Below, in pieces: positions 1 to 8,400 of a stretch of DNA of 15,218 bases (the first letter of the stretch is position 1; every line of letters begins with the position of its first letter). The notes under the pieces were generated by a model. That model saw only the letters and a list, made by a program, of their open reading frames with translations. It was not told where the DNA came from and did not search any database. Source of the stretch: Methanobacteriota archaeon (lineage in GTDB: Archaea > Halobacteriota > Methanomicrobia > Methanomicrobiales > Methanoculleaceae); NCBI GenBank assembly GCA_023457135.1, contig JAEWMO010000134.1, positions 1 through 15,218 on the forward strand, given 5' to 3'. The translations under genes and the position numbers were made by a program.

Positions 1-666
1 CACCGGGAGGCAAACCTCTATCTCGACATCCTGACGCACGATATCGGGAACACCGAGAACGTCTCGAACCTCTACGCCGAACTCCTTCAGGACTCTCTGG
101 ATGGGGAGGAGGCCTGTTACGCGGCGAGCCTGAAGAAGAGCATCGGCAAGAGTATCGAGATCCTCGGCATCGTCTCGAAGATCCGGCGGATCCACGCAGG
201 CCCACCTGATATTCGGCCGATCGACCTCGATGCGGTCATCCGAGAGGAGATCACCCACTTCCCGGATCTTCCTCTCCGGTACGAAGGGGTCTCCCGGCAG
301 GTTCTGGCCGACGATCTCCTCTGCGAGGTCTTCACGAACCTGATCGGGAACGCGGTCAAGCATGGGGGCCCCGGTGTCGAGGTCTTCATCCGGGCGGAGG
401 ACAGAGGAGACGGGTTTGTCCGGGTGACGGTTGCGGACACCGGCCGTGGCGTCCCCGACACCCGGAAGGACGAAATCTTTCACCGCTACGAGAAGAGGCA
501 GCGGGGCGTGGGGGAGGGCCTCGGCCTCTACCTGGTAGGAATCCTCATCGACCGTTACGGCGGCCGGATCTGGGTCGAGGACCGCATACCGGGCCGCCCG
601 GAGGAGGGGGCGGCGTTCTCCTTCCTCCTCCGGGAGGCGAAGGACGAAGATGCCGGGCGGGCCTGA
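1..666 (+). CDS. Sensor histidine kinase, C-terminal part (5' end outside window)
   Basis: This is the 3' end of a two-component sensor kinase, read in frame from base 1 to the TGA at 664-666 (221 codons). The visible part holds the dimerisation/phosphoacceptor and ATP-binding domains. The H-box is LTHDIGN with the candidate phosphorylated histidine at visible residue 13. The N-box is FTNLIGNAVKHG (about 111-122), the G1 box DTGRGVPD (146-153) and the G2 glycine loop GEGLGLYL (about 171-178). All core motifs look intact, so it should autophosphorylate and pass phosphate to a response regulator, none of which is visible here. Sensor domains, probably PAS or transmembrane, lie upstream of the window. 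The HDIGN form of the H-box is common in methanogen PAS kinases. The gene converges on the next one with only 10 bp between the two stop codons. Confidence 0.93.
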   Translation, partial: HREANLYLDILTHDIGNTENVSNLYAELLQDSLDGEEACYAASLKKSIGKSIEILGIVSKIRRIHAGPPDIRPIDLDAVIREEITHFPDLPLRYEGVSRQVLADDLLCEVFTNLIGNAVKHGGPGVEVFIRAEDRGDGFVRVTVADTGRGVPDTRKDEIFHRYEKRQRGVGEGLGLYLVGILIDRYGGRIWVEDRIPGRPEEGAAFSFLLREAKDEDAGRA

Positions 667-676
667 ACCGGGCTGT

Positions 677-1906
677 TCACCGGGTCGTTGTGGCGTTGCC
701 CGTTGCGTTCTCCGCTTCCGCGTACGAGACACGATAGATCACGCCGTTGGTGTCGTCGCCCACGAGCAGCGACCCGTCCTCTGCGATCGCGAGGCCGCAG
801 AGCCTGGCGGAGAAGGCGGTGTCGTTCTCATGGAGGAACCCGGTCATGAAGTCCTCGAATCCTTCGGGCTCGCCCGCGTCATCGAAGAGGACCCGCACCA
901 CCTTGTAGCCCACCGGCGGGTAGCGGTTCCACGAACCGCGGAGGGTTAAGAAGGCGTCGTTTTGGTACTCCTCCGGGAACTGCGTATCGTTGTAGAAGAT
1001 GAACTGCATCGGCGAGCTGTGCGCCTGGTATTCGAGCACCGATGGGACGCTCATGGCGCAGAACTCCTCCCGGGTCATGTTCGGGGGATCCTGTGAGATG
1101 ACCCTGTCGATCTGCTGTTTCCCGTAACACCACGGCCACCCGTAGTTTCCGCCTTCCTCGATCCGGTTCAGTTCTTCAGGAGGCTGGTCCGGACCCCGCC
1201 AGTCGGACCCCTGGTCGAACGCCCAGAACTCGCCGGTCTCCGGGTGCCAGTCAAAGCCGATGGTGTTCCGCAGCCCCTCGGCGTAGATGCGGCGTTCGCT
1301 GCCGTTGACCTGGAGGATGGTCGCGTGTTCGGGGTTCGGCTCCGGGCAGGCATTGCAGCTGCTCCCGACTGAGAGGTAGAGCTGGCCGTCGGGCCCGAAG
1401 CGCAGCGTGCGGTTCGGGTGCTGCCCGCCGTCGGGGAGGCCGCTGACCAGAAGTTCGGCATCGCTGACGTTGCCGTCAGGGCCGATCACGGCAACGTAGA
1501 CCTCTTTCGGTGTAGCTAGATAGAGGCTGTCGTTGTGGTAGGTGATGCCGTGAAGATATTCTATCCCGGAGACGACGACCTCTTCCTCATCGGTCGCGCC
1601 GTCGCCGTCCGTGTCCCGGAGAGCAGTCACCTGGCCCTCTTCCGGTTGCGTGACATAGACCACGCCGCTGTCGTCGACAGCCATGATCCTCGGGTTCGTC
1701 AGGTTCTCTGCAAAGACATTCACCTCAAAGCCTTCAGGGAGGTTTAAGTCGTCCAGCAGGTCCTCGCTGAACGGGAGCTGCTCCGGCACGAAACTGGAGC
1801 CGTTGACCTGCACCACGTCCTCTGCCTGGGCGAGCACCCCTGCCGGGAGAATGCAGAGGAGGGCCAGGACGGCCGCGAGCACAAGATGTTCCGGTACGTA
1901 CTTCAT
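677..1906 (-). CDS. Secreted PQQ-type sugar (glucose/sorbosone) dehydrogenase-family propeller protein
   Basis: The 409-residue protein has a signal peptide (about 1-26, ending VLAQA), so it acts outside the cell. The rest matches the soluble glucose/L-sorbosone dehydrogenase propeller family: PEGFEVNVFAENLTNPR near the N-terminus, GGQHPNRTLRFGPDGQLYLSVG (about 160-181) with His163 at the place of the family's catalytic His, GLRNT (211-215), NYGWPWCYG (254-262), and a C-terminal GSWNR...GYKVVRV block (324-339). An acidic loop, DTDGDGATDEEE (98-109), resembles a calcium-binding repeat. About eleven N-X-S/T sequons suggest heavy glycosylation. The family oxidises sugars with PQQ, but PQQ synthesis is not expected in a methanogen, so the cofactor and substrate are uncertain. 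The start is supported by a GAGGTG ribosome site 8 bases before the ATG on the minus strand. Confidence 0.82.
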   Translation of the reverse strand: MKYVPEHLVLAAVLALLCILPAGVLAQAEDVVQVNGSSFVPEQLPFSEDLLDDLNLPEGFEVNVFAENLTNPRIMAVDDSGVVYVTQPEEGQVTALRDTDGDGATDEEEVVVSGIEYLHGITYHNDSLYLATPKEVYVAVIGPDGNVSDAELLVSGLPDGGQHPNRTLRFGPDGQLYLSVGSSCNACPEPNPEHATILQVNGSERRIYAEGLRNTIGFDWHPETGEFWAFDQGSDWRGPDQPPEELNRIEEGGNYGWPWCYGKQQIDRVISQDPPNMTREEFCAMSVPSVLEYQAHSSPMQFIFYNDTQFPEEYQNDAFLTLRGSWNRYPPVGYKVVRVLFDDAGEPEGFEDFMTGFLHENDTAFSARLCGLAIAEDGSLLVGDDTNGVIYRVSYAEAENATGNATTTR

Positions 1907-2040
1907 GTATCAAACACCTCAGTGATGCCGCAGGCTGGTGTCCGCACCGTCGACCCGGCGCTCCCCGGCGACTCAGGAGATTCGGGCCGGTGGGCCGGAG
2001 TTGTTCTGCCTGACCGGCGCGCCGGTGAGATCACGGGGTG

Positions 2041-2048
2041 AATTATAT
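2041..2048. promoter_or_regulatory. TATA-like element in the divergent gap
   Basis: The divergent gap 1907-2190 is G+C-rich except for AATTATAT at 2041-2048. It reads as ATATAATT on the minus strand, a fair archaeal box A for the dehydrogenase gene, with transcription starting roughly 25 bases further on. Because it is nearly symmetric it could also serve the phosphatase gene. A second weak A+T patch (CTTATC, about 2161-2166) lies about 25 bases before the phosphatase start and would give a leaderless transcript. No operator is evident. Confidence 0.4.
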
Positions 2049-2190
2049 GTTTGGGTGAGTGCCGGATATGCTCCTTGCTGCCGCCAGGTGCCCGTTTCAA
2101 ACCCGGTAACGCCCCGACGCCGGCCTGCAGGGCAGAGAAGGCGAATTCAATCCAGCATGCCTTATCTCCTCCCCCGGAACAATCTTATTG

Positions 2191-4332
2191 ATGAGCCAGA
2201 GCGAGCCGGAAGGCCACCGGATCAGGATCCCGGTCAGGACCAAGTTCCTCCTCGTATTCCTGGCCCTCTCGACGGCCGCTCTCCTCCTCGCCGGTTCTCT
2301 TGCCTTCGTCCAGATGGACGATGTCGGCCGCTACGCCCTTGAACGGAGCACCGATCTCGGGGCGCGTGCGATGAACGACAGCACCGCCGCGCTCGAGCGC
2401 AACGCCGAGGAGTCGCTTCTCCGGCTTGCGCAGGACCAGGCCTACATCAGCAACATCGTCTTTGAACAGGTGAGCGGGGACCTTGAGGTCATGGAGCGCT
2501 ACGCCGCGACCGTCATGGAGAACCCGTCCATGGTCCGGCCGCGGCACTTCTACCTGCAGGACGAAGAACCGGCGGACCGGCGTGCAACCTCCGTCCTCTT
2601 CCTCTCGTCCGGCATCGATGCCGGCCGTCTCGGCGAGGAGCGGAACGCCGCGGGGACGATGGACGACATCTTCATCCCCATCGCTACGACGAACCGGCAC
2701 CTCGCCGCCGTCTACGTCGGAACGGGCTCCGGGATGGCGATGATCTATCCCTGGACGACCGGGCTCGACCCTGCATTCGATTTCCGGTCCAGAAGCTGGT
2801 TTTCGCAGGCGGTCGAGAACGGCGGGCTGGTCTGGTCCGAGCCGTATGTCGACCTCACCGGGCACGGCCTGATGGTGACGTGCTCGCGGCCGGTCTACGA
2901 CGCCGGGAGGGACTGGGTCTGGGTGGTCGGCGCGGACGTCACGATCGAGACGATCAACCAGCAGATCATCGGCACCCAGGTGGGCGATCGGGGATACGCC
3001 ATGCTGATCGACCAGCACGGGAACGTCATCAGCCGGCCCGGCCTCACCTCGGGCGATATGCGGTGGGACGAGTCGTTCGTCACCGAGAACCTGCTCTCAA
3101 GCGAGAACCCGGACCTTGTCTCGGTTGCCGGGAAGATGACCGCGGGGGAGACCGGGATCGCCAGGGTCGGGTTTGAGGACGGGGAGCGGTTCGTCGCGTA
3201 TGCCCCCATCCGGAGCGTGAACTGGAGCGTCGGGGTGGTGATGCCGGTCGATGAGGTGCTCGCGCCGATAGAAGAGACGCGGGCGAGCATCCTTCAGGCG
3301 TCGGAGGATACCGCCGTGCACATCAGCGGCCAGCAGGAGACGATGAAGACCGTCTTTGCCGGGGTGTTCCTCGGCCTGCTCGCCGTCGTCGCCCTCCTGA
3401 CCCTCGCCGTCACCCGGCATGTGACCCGGCCCATCGAGGAACTGCAGAAGGGCTCCGAGGCGATAGGGCAGGGGGATCTCGACCACCGGGTGGTTGTGGA
3501 GACCGGGGACGAGTTCGAGGACCTCGCCCGCTCTTTCAACAGGATGGCGGCCGATCTGCGCGGGCATATCGAGGACCTCCGGCGGACGACCGCGGAGAAG
3601 GAGCGGATAGCAAAGGAACTCGAGATTGCAAAGGAGATCCAGCAGAGCATCCTGCCCGAGTCGGCGCCGGTGCTCCCCGGATTCGAGATCGCGGGCTTCA
3701 ACCTGCCCGCCCGGGAGGTCGGCGGGGACTTCTTCGACTACATCCCTGTCGGTGAAGGCTGCTGGGGCGTCGAGATCGCCGACGTATCGGGGAAAGGCGT
3801 CCCTGCAGCACTCTTCATGGCACTCTCCCGCACCCTCGTCCGGGCGAGCGCGTCGGAGAACCCCGACGCCGCCGGGTCGATCCTGGAGGCGAACCGCTAC
3901 ATCTGCATGGACTCAAAGACATGCATGTTCGTCACGCTCTTCTATGGTATCCTCGATACCCGGAAGGGGACCTTCACCTACGTGAACGCCGGCCACAACC
4001 CCCCGCTCCTCTTCAGGGCGGGATCGAGCGAGGCGATCCTCCTCAGGGGGAAGGGGATCGCGCTCGGCATCTTTGACGACATCGAGCTCGAACTCATGGA
4101 ACTCCGGCTGAACCCCGGCGATACGGTGGTCTTCTACACCGACGGGGTGACCGAGGCCACGAACGAGCGCGACGAGGAGTACGGGATGGAGCGGCTCACA
4201 GCGCTGATCCCGGGGCTGCTCGGGCTTGGGGCGCGGGAGATGATCGATGCGATCGTGAAGGATGTCACCGCCTTTGCCGGAGACCGGCCGCAGTTCGACG
4301 ACATCACGCTCGTGGTGCTGAAGGTTGGGTGA
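2191..4332 (+). CDS. Membrane sensor phosphatase: dCache-HAMP-PP2C/SpoIIE (RsbU-like)
   Basis: A 713-residue protein. A transmembrane helix (about 18-40) is followed by an extracellular dCache sensor (about 45-380), a second helix (about 388-408), a HAMP linker (about 411-464), a short coiled coil (EKERIAKELEIAKEIQQ), and a SpoIIE-type PP2C phosphatase domain to the C-terminus. The metal-binding acidic motifs are complete: GGDFFDY (from 511), ADVSGKG (about 530), TDGVTEA (about 650) and FDDITLVV (from 702). It should dephosphorylate a serine/threonine-phosphorylated partner, probably an STAS-type anti-sigma-antagonist-like protein, in response to an extracellular ligand. No partner gene is visible. 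The sensor shows F196-x4-R201-x-W203-F204, Y219, D221 and D249, close to the amino-acid-binding dCache pattern. A TTG at 2188 directly before the ATG is an alternative start. There is no clear Shine-Dalgarno sequence, so translation may be leaderless. Confidence 0.95.
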   Translation: MSQSEPEGHRIRIPVRTKFLLVFLALSTAALLLAGSLAFVQMDDVGRYALERSTDLGARAMNDSTAALERNAEESLLRLAQDQAYISNIVFEQVSGDLEVMERYAATVMENPSMVRPRHFYLQDEEPADRRATSVLFLSSGIDAGRLGEERNAAGTMDDIFIPIATTNRHLAAVYVGTGSGMAMIYPWTTGLDPAFDFRSRSWFSQAVENGGLVWSEPYVDLTGHGLMVTCSRPVYDAGRDWVWVVGADVTIETINQQIIGTQVGDRGYAMLIDQHGNVISRPGLTSGDMRWDESFVTENLLSSENPDLVSVAGKMTAGETGIARVGFEDGERFVAYAPIRSVNWSVGVVMPVDEVLAPIEETRASILQASEDTAVHISGQQETMKTVFAGVFLGLLAVVALLTLAVTRHVTRPIEELQKGSEAIGQGDLDHRVVVETGDEFEDLARSFNRMAADLRGHIEDLRRTTAEKERIAKELEIAKEIQQSILPESAPVLPGFEIAGFNLPAREVGGDFFDYIPVGEGCWGVEIADVSGKGVPAALFMALSRTLVRASASENPDAAGSILEANRYICMDSKTCMFVTLFYGILDTRKGTFTYVNAGHNPPLLFRAGSSEAILLRGKGIALGIFDDIELELMELRLNPGDTVVFYTDGVTEATNERDEEYGMERLTALIPGLLGLGAREMIDAIVKDVTAFAGDRPQFDDITLVVLKVG

Positions 4333-4358
4333 GGAGATGCCGGGGGTGTGGCCCCACC

Positions 4359-4484
4359 AGCTTTGAAGCGGCAATCATCAACGGCGGGAGCGGTGCATAC
4401 ACCGACGACCGGCCGGTCTACCCCGGCCGGGGCTACTGGCTCTACATGACCGGGCCGGGCACCCTCTGTGCCATAGGAGCGTGA
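4359..4484 (+). pseudogene. C-terminal remnant of a secreted methanogen surface protein
   Basis: Between the phosphatase stop and the next gene, the frame ending at TGA 4482-4484 reads SFEAAIINGGSGAYTDD, then RPVYPGRGYWLYMTGPGT, then LCAIGA and stop. The PGRGYWLYM...GTL pattern resembles the C-terminal tail of extracellular proteins from Methanomicrobiales. No start codon with a ribosome site precedes it, and the frame runs back antisense-free into the phosphatase coding region without gene-like content. I read it as the end of a gene whose body was lost. Its stop overlaps the next start as TGATG, the arrangement of translationally coupled genes, which suggests the lost gene was once in an operon with the dockerin gene. 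It could also be chance coding-like sequence. Confidence 0.5.
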
Positions 4485-5017
4485 TGCGGGTGAGACGGAT
4501 CCTCGTTCTGCTCCTCCTCCTCGTCCTTGCCGGGCCCGCGTCCGCCATCCCCCTCCTCCCGGCGGAGTTCTGGGGTACGGTCAGCGTCAGCGGAAGCCCG
4601 GCACCGGTGGGGACCGTCATCACCGCCCGGATCGACGACCGAGACTGCGGGTCGCTTACCCTCACCGCCCCCGGGGTCTACGGCGGGGAGTCCCTCTTTG
4701 AGGAGCGACTGATCGTCAACGGGGAAGAGGGCGATGGCGGGAGAGCGATTGTCTTCCTCGTGAACGGCATGCCTGCCGGGACGGAGGTCTACGCACCCGG
4801 CACCTCCACCCGCCTCGATCTCACGGCCGCGGGCATCAAGGGTGATTTCAACGGCGACGGCGTCGTCGACATCGCCGATGTCGCCCATGTCGCGTATATG
4901 GTTTTGGGGAAGGCGGCAGCCGACCCTGCAGCCGACTTCAACGGCAACGGCGCGGTCGATATCGGCGATGCGGCAAAGATCGCCTACTATTACGTTGAGG
5001 AGATCCCGGCGCTGTAA
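4484..5017 (+). CDS. Small secreted dockerin protein
   Basis: A 177-residue secreted protein. The signal peptide is about residues 1-21 (basic start, a run of Leu, then PASA). It is followed by a beta-rich domain (about 25-115) of the type FWGTVSVSGSPAPVGTVITA, often seen in surface proteins of methanogens, with one Cys (DRDCGSL) and no recognised catalytic motif. A dockerin at 119-177 closes the protein. Its two calcium loops, DFNGDGVVDIAD (from 121) and DFNGNGAVDIGD, keep D1, N3, D/N5, D9 and D12 and are joined by a GKAAADPAA linker. The role is probably to dock this domain to a cohesin on the surface. GGAG at 4476-4479 sits 4 bases before ATG 4484, favouring it over the GTG at 4481. It is the first of three dockerin genes in a row. 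Confidence 0.88.
   Translation: MRVRRILVLLLLLVLAGPASAIPLLPAEFWGTVSVSGSPAPVGTVITARIDDRDCGSLTLTAPGVYGGESLFEERLIVNGEEGDGGRAIVFLVNGMPAGTEVYAPGTSTRLDLTAAGIKGDFNGDGVVDIADVAHVAYMVLGKAAADPAADFNGNGAVDIGDAAKIAYYYVEEIPAL
4838..5014 (+). repeat. Dockerin cassette, copy 1
   Basis: Coding repeat of about 177 bases specifying the two-repeat dockerin. The second half (about 4910-5014) is close to identical at base level to 8925-9025 and 12254-12359, for example GACTTCAACGGCAACGG followed by GCGGTCGATATCGG. Conservation at silent sites points to recent duplication or gene conversion among the three genes. Confidence 0.8.
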
Positions 5018-5401
5018 TGAGGGGGGAAGGGCGGAACTCACTCTTTAGAGGAGATCTCCGATATCCCTGAGGCTGTTGTTTGGCACGATCATCCGTGTAA
5101 TGCCTGTGAACTCATCCCGATCTCCGGGTTCAGAGATCGAGTAAACTCCGGGGACTCTTCTAGAATGATTACAGGCAGTGATGGGGGATACTGTATCGAA
5201 TGTTTTTTAGGGAGCAAAAAAGCCATTAGAAAGATTTAATGCAGCCTCAATCAACAAAATGTTCATATGGCATGGATGGATTTATCGGCAGCTAAGACTC
5301 GACGCTGCTTTGCAGTACACAAGAGTGCGCTATCGTTGTCTGATCATGGCACACCAATTCTTCTGTCGAAATCCATCTGTTCCGGGATTCTGTGGCCCTC
5401 T
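5018..5401. other. Intergenic region with hairpins and protease promoter
   Basis: This stretch is clearly more A+T-rich than its flanks. It holds a 10-base palindrome GGAGATCTCC (5050-5059), a 7-bp hairpin CGATCTC/GAGATCG (5118-5124 with 5133-5139), an 11-base palindrome GATACTGTATC (5187-5197), and a T6/A6 pair (5203-5208, 5216-5221) that may end transcription of the small dockerin gene. A TATA-like TTTAAT follows. A 48-codon frame from ATG 5259 ends at TGA 5403-5405, overlapping the protease ATG at 5402. Its product is not recognised, so I do not call it as a gene. Confidence 0.5.
5227..5240 (+). promoter_or_regulatory. Putative archaeal promoter (BRE/TATA) of the protease gene
   Basis: The purine-rich AGAAAGA followed by TTTAAT (5235-5240) has the look of a BRE plus box A. 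Transcription would start about 25 bases on, near 5260. That places the in-frame ATG at 5267 almost at the 5' end, or gives a leader of about 140 bases before ATG 5402. Confidence 0.45.
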
Positions 5402-8400
5402 ATGACAAAATCTGCTGCTGTACTACTCTTCTCTGGATTCCTCTTATGTATGGGTTTTATCCCTGTATCGGCTGCTGTTCCGGACGGTGAACCGTGGGAG
5501 TGGTACGGTTCAGGGAGCTCTGCTGGCCGGATTGTCCTCTTGCCCGGAACATTCGAAGAGTTCGAGAGGCCGATGATGTATACGAACACATCAGGAGAAG
5601 AAGCGGTCGATAGGCCTGATGTACGAATGAGTACAAAGTCGGAAGAAGGTGCAGGCCTGTCTCTGGCAACCGTCCCGGAAAGGCCCCTCTATGACCCGGG
5701 ATCGATCATCGTCCGGTTTAAGCCGGATGTTGCAAGCTCACCGTCCCAGTTGGCGCGGGTTTCAGAGACAACTCACTCTCAAACCGGCTCGATTGCGGCT
5801 ATGGACTATAGCGATATCGGCCTTTCAGGTATGCAGATGGTCCAGCTGCCAAAAGACCTGTCGGTAACGGACGCTGTCAATATCTATTCCCGGAACCCGG
5901 ACGTCCTCTACGCTGAGCCCAACTACTACTACTATATCGATGCCATTTCTGACTCTGCACCCACACCCGGAGGCGGTGGCAGCGCGGGATTATTCCCTGA
6001 CGATCCTCTTTTCGGCAACCTCTGGGGGTTGCACAACACCGGGCAGACGAGCAACGGTAAAATCGGTACAGCAGACGCTGATATGGACGCACCGGAGGCC
6101 TGGTCGATCACCACAGGATCCCGGGATGTGATCGTTGCCGTCATTGATACCGGGGTCATGTATACCCACCCGGACCTTGCTGCAAACATCTGGACGAATT
6201 CAGAGGAGATTCCTGGCAATGGGATCGATGACGACAACAACGGGTATATCGACGACGTCTATGGCTGGGACTTTTACGATGACGACAGCGACCCCGGCGA
6301 CCTCAATGGCCATGGCACGCATTGTGCCGGGACTGTTGCCGCTGCCGGGAACAACTCCCTCGGCGTCGCCGGAGTGATGTGGGATGCAAAGATCATGCCC
6401 CTCCGGTTCCTTGGCCCGGATGGGAAGGGGGATACTCAAGATGCAGTCCTCGCCATCCGGTATGCAACCACGATGGGTGCGGACGTCATCAGCTGCTCCT
6501 GGGGCGGGAGCGGTTACAGTCAGGCGTTAGCGGATGCAATCGCTGAAACTCCGGCACTGGTCGTCTGTGCTGCAGGAAACGAAGCCTTGAACAATGATCT
6601 TAATCCTCACTATCCATCGTCATATGCGAGTGAGAATATTCTCGCTGTCGCTGCAAGCACCAACACTGAGCAACTTGCACCGTTCTCGCACTTCGGTTCG
6701 GCATCCGTGGACGTTGCAGCGCCCGGGGAGTACGTTCTCAGTACCTGTGTCACCCTGAACAAGGTGACAGCCTTCTCCGACACGATGGACTCGCTGGAGG
6801 CGTGGGACGCCGACGCGCCGTGGGGACTGAACACCATTCATTACACGAGCGCCCCGTCCGCAGCGGATGACAGCCCCGCCGGCTATTATTCGCCGAATGC
6901 GAATGTATGGTTGACGACGAGGCAGCCCATCGATTTAGAGGAGTTGGAGGAGACGGAACTCTCCTTTAACGCCAGATGGGATCTGGAGGACGGCTATGAT
7001 AAACTCCATGTTATTTCGTCCCCTGATGGTGAAAGGTATTATTCACATGGCAACCTTACCGGCTCAAGTGAGGGGACATGGTATACTTTTACCGTCCCGC
7101 TCAGCATGTACGATGGAAATCCGGTATATATTGGATTTGCTCTTATAAGTGATGGTTCCGGCCAGAGGGACGGTGTCCTCATCGACGATGTCTGCGTCAA
7201 GGGTATAGGGTCACTCTCCGCAGGCTACGCATATAAGTCCGGAACCTCGATGGCTACCCCCCACGTCTCCGGGGTTGCCGGGCTGGTTCGCTCGGTCAAT
7301 GCGTCCCTGAGTGCGACTGAGATGAAAGAGATCATCCTCGATACGGTGGATACAAAACCGGCATACACTGGAAAGATGGTCTCAGGGGGAAGGGTCAATG
7401 CATACGAGGCGGTGAGGGCAGCTGCCCCGGTAACCGTTCAGCCACCTTCAATTGTGTCCAACAAAGACAGCGTAACTCGCAGTTATGGTTTCGCCGTAAC
7501 GGTCTCGGGTGAGCCGTCCAGACCTTACTGGCTCTACGTCAGGGACGCTGGTCTCTCCTATGCGGCGGAGTATCCCCTGATCGCACCCGGGCAGGTGGGG
7601 GTAACGCCTGGGGTGGAGATGGCTGACATCACGGACGTTGCAGACTTCACCGACACCCGGGCTCAGATCACCACCAGCCCAGGTGGAACACGTACGGTCC
7701 AGTTCAATACAACCCACGCCACCAGAGCCCAGAACTTCACGATCACGGTCGTCGACCCGGCTGACACCACCTTCTCCGACGACGTTGTGGTAACGGTTGA
7801 GCAGGGCTCCGTCACCCTGACCACCTCCGGCACCGGTTTCTACTACGTCGGTGAGGAGATTGTCGTCTCCGGAACGAACACCGACAGCGACACTGTCTAC
7901 CTCTTCCTGGCCGGCCCGGACCTCAACACCAACGGCGTCAGGCTTGACGACCCTGGGGTGCCGGTGACGGACGGCACTCCGGCAACCTTCACCCGGGTGG
8001 ATGTCGAGGCTGATGACACCTGGTGTTATTGGTGGAACACCGCCGACCTCAATGCGACCCTTAGCTCCAGTGGCTACACGATCTACGCCATCTCTACCCC
8101 GCGGGATAAGGCTCACCTATCGGACGCCGTCTACGCCACAACCACCATCCAGCTCAGACCCGCCTTCATCACCGCCGAGGTCTCCAGTGCCACCCTTACC
8201 CCGGGCGACGAGTGCCGGATCACCGGGATCGCAGGAGGAGCACCGCCCAACGTGCAGATCTGGGCCTTCGGCCCGGACTACTACGGTGGTCACGATGGGG
8301 CGCTGGAAGTATGGTCCGCCAGCGTTGAGGCCGATGGCACCTTCGAGTACGTCCTCGGTGATGCTGAAACCTACATGCTACAGGAGGGGCAGTATTACGT

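Noticed and set aside
2185..3018. A 277-codon minus-strand frame over the phosphatase gene
   Set aside because: It lies antisense to the well-supported dCache domain; its Arg/Asp/Gly/His-rich product shows no domain and is typical of shadow frames in G+C-rich DNA.
5018..5401. Possible insertion-sequence remnant before the protease
   Set aside because: The A+T-rich composition and palindromes hinted at one, but I found no matching terminal repeats, target duplication or transposase-like translation.
7448..8116. A 222-codon minus-strand frame over the protease Ig-like region
   Set aside because: Antisense shadow with no recognisable domain; the plus strand is clearly coding.
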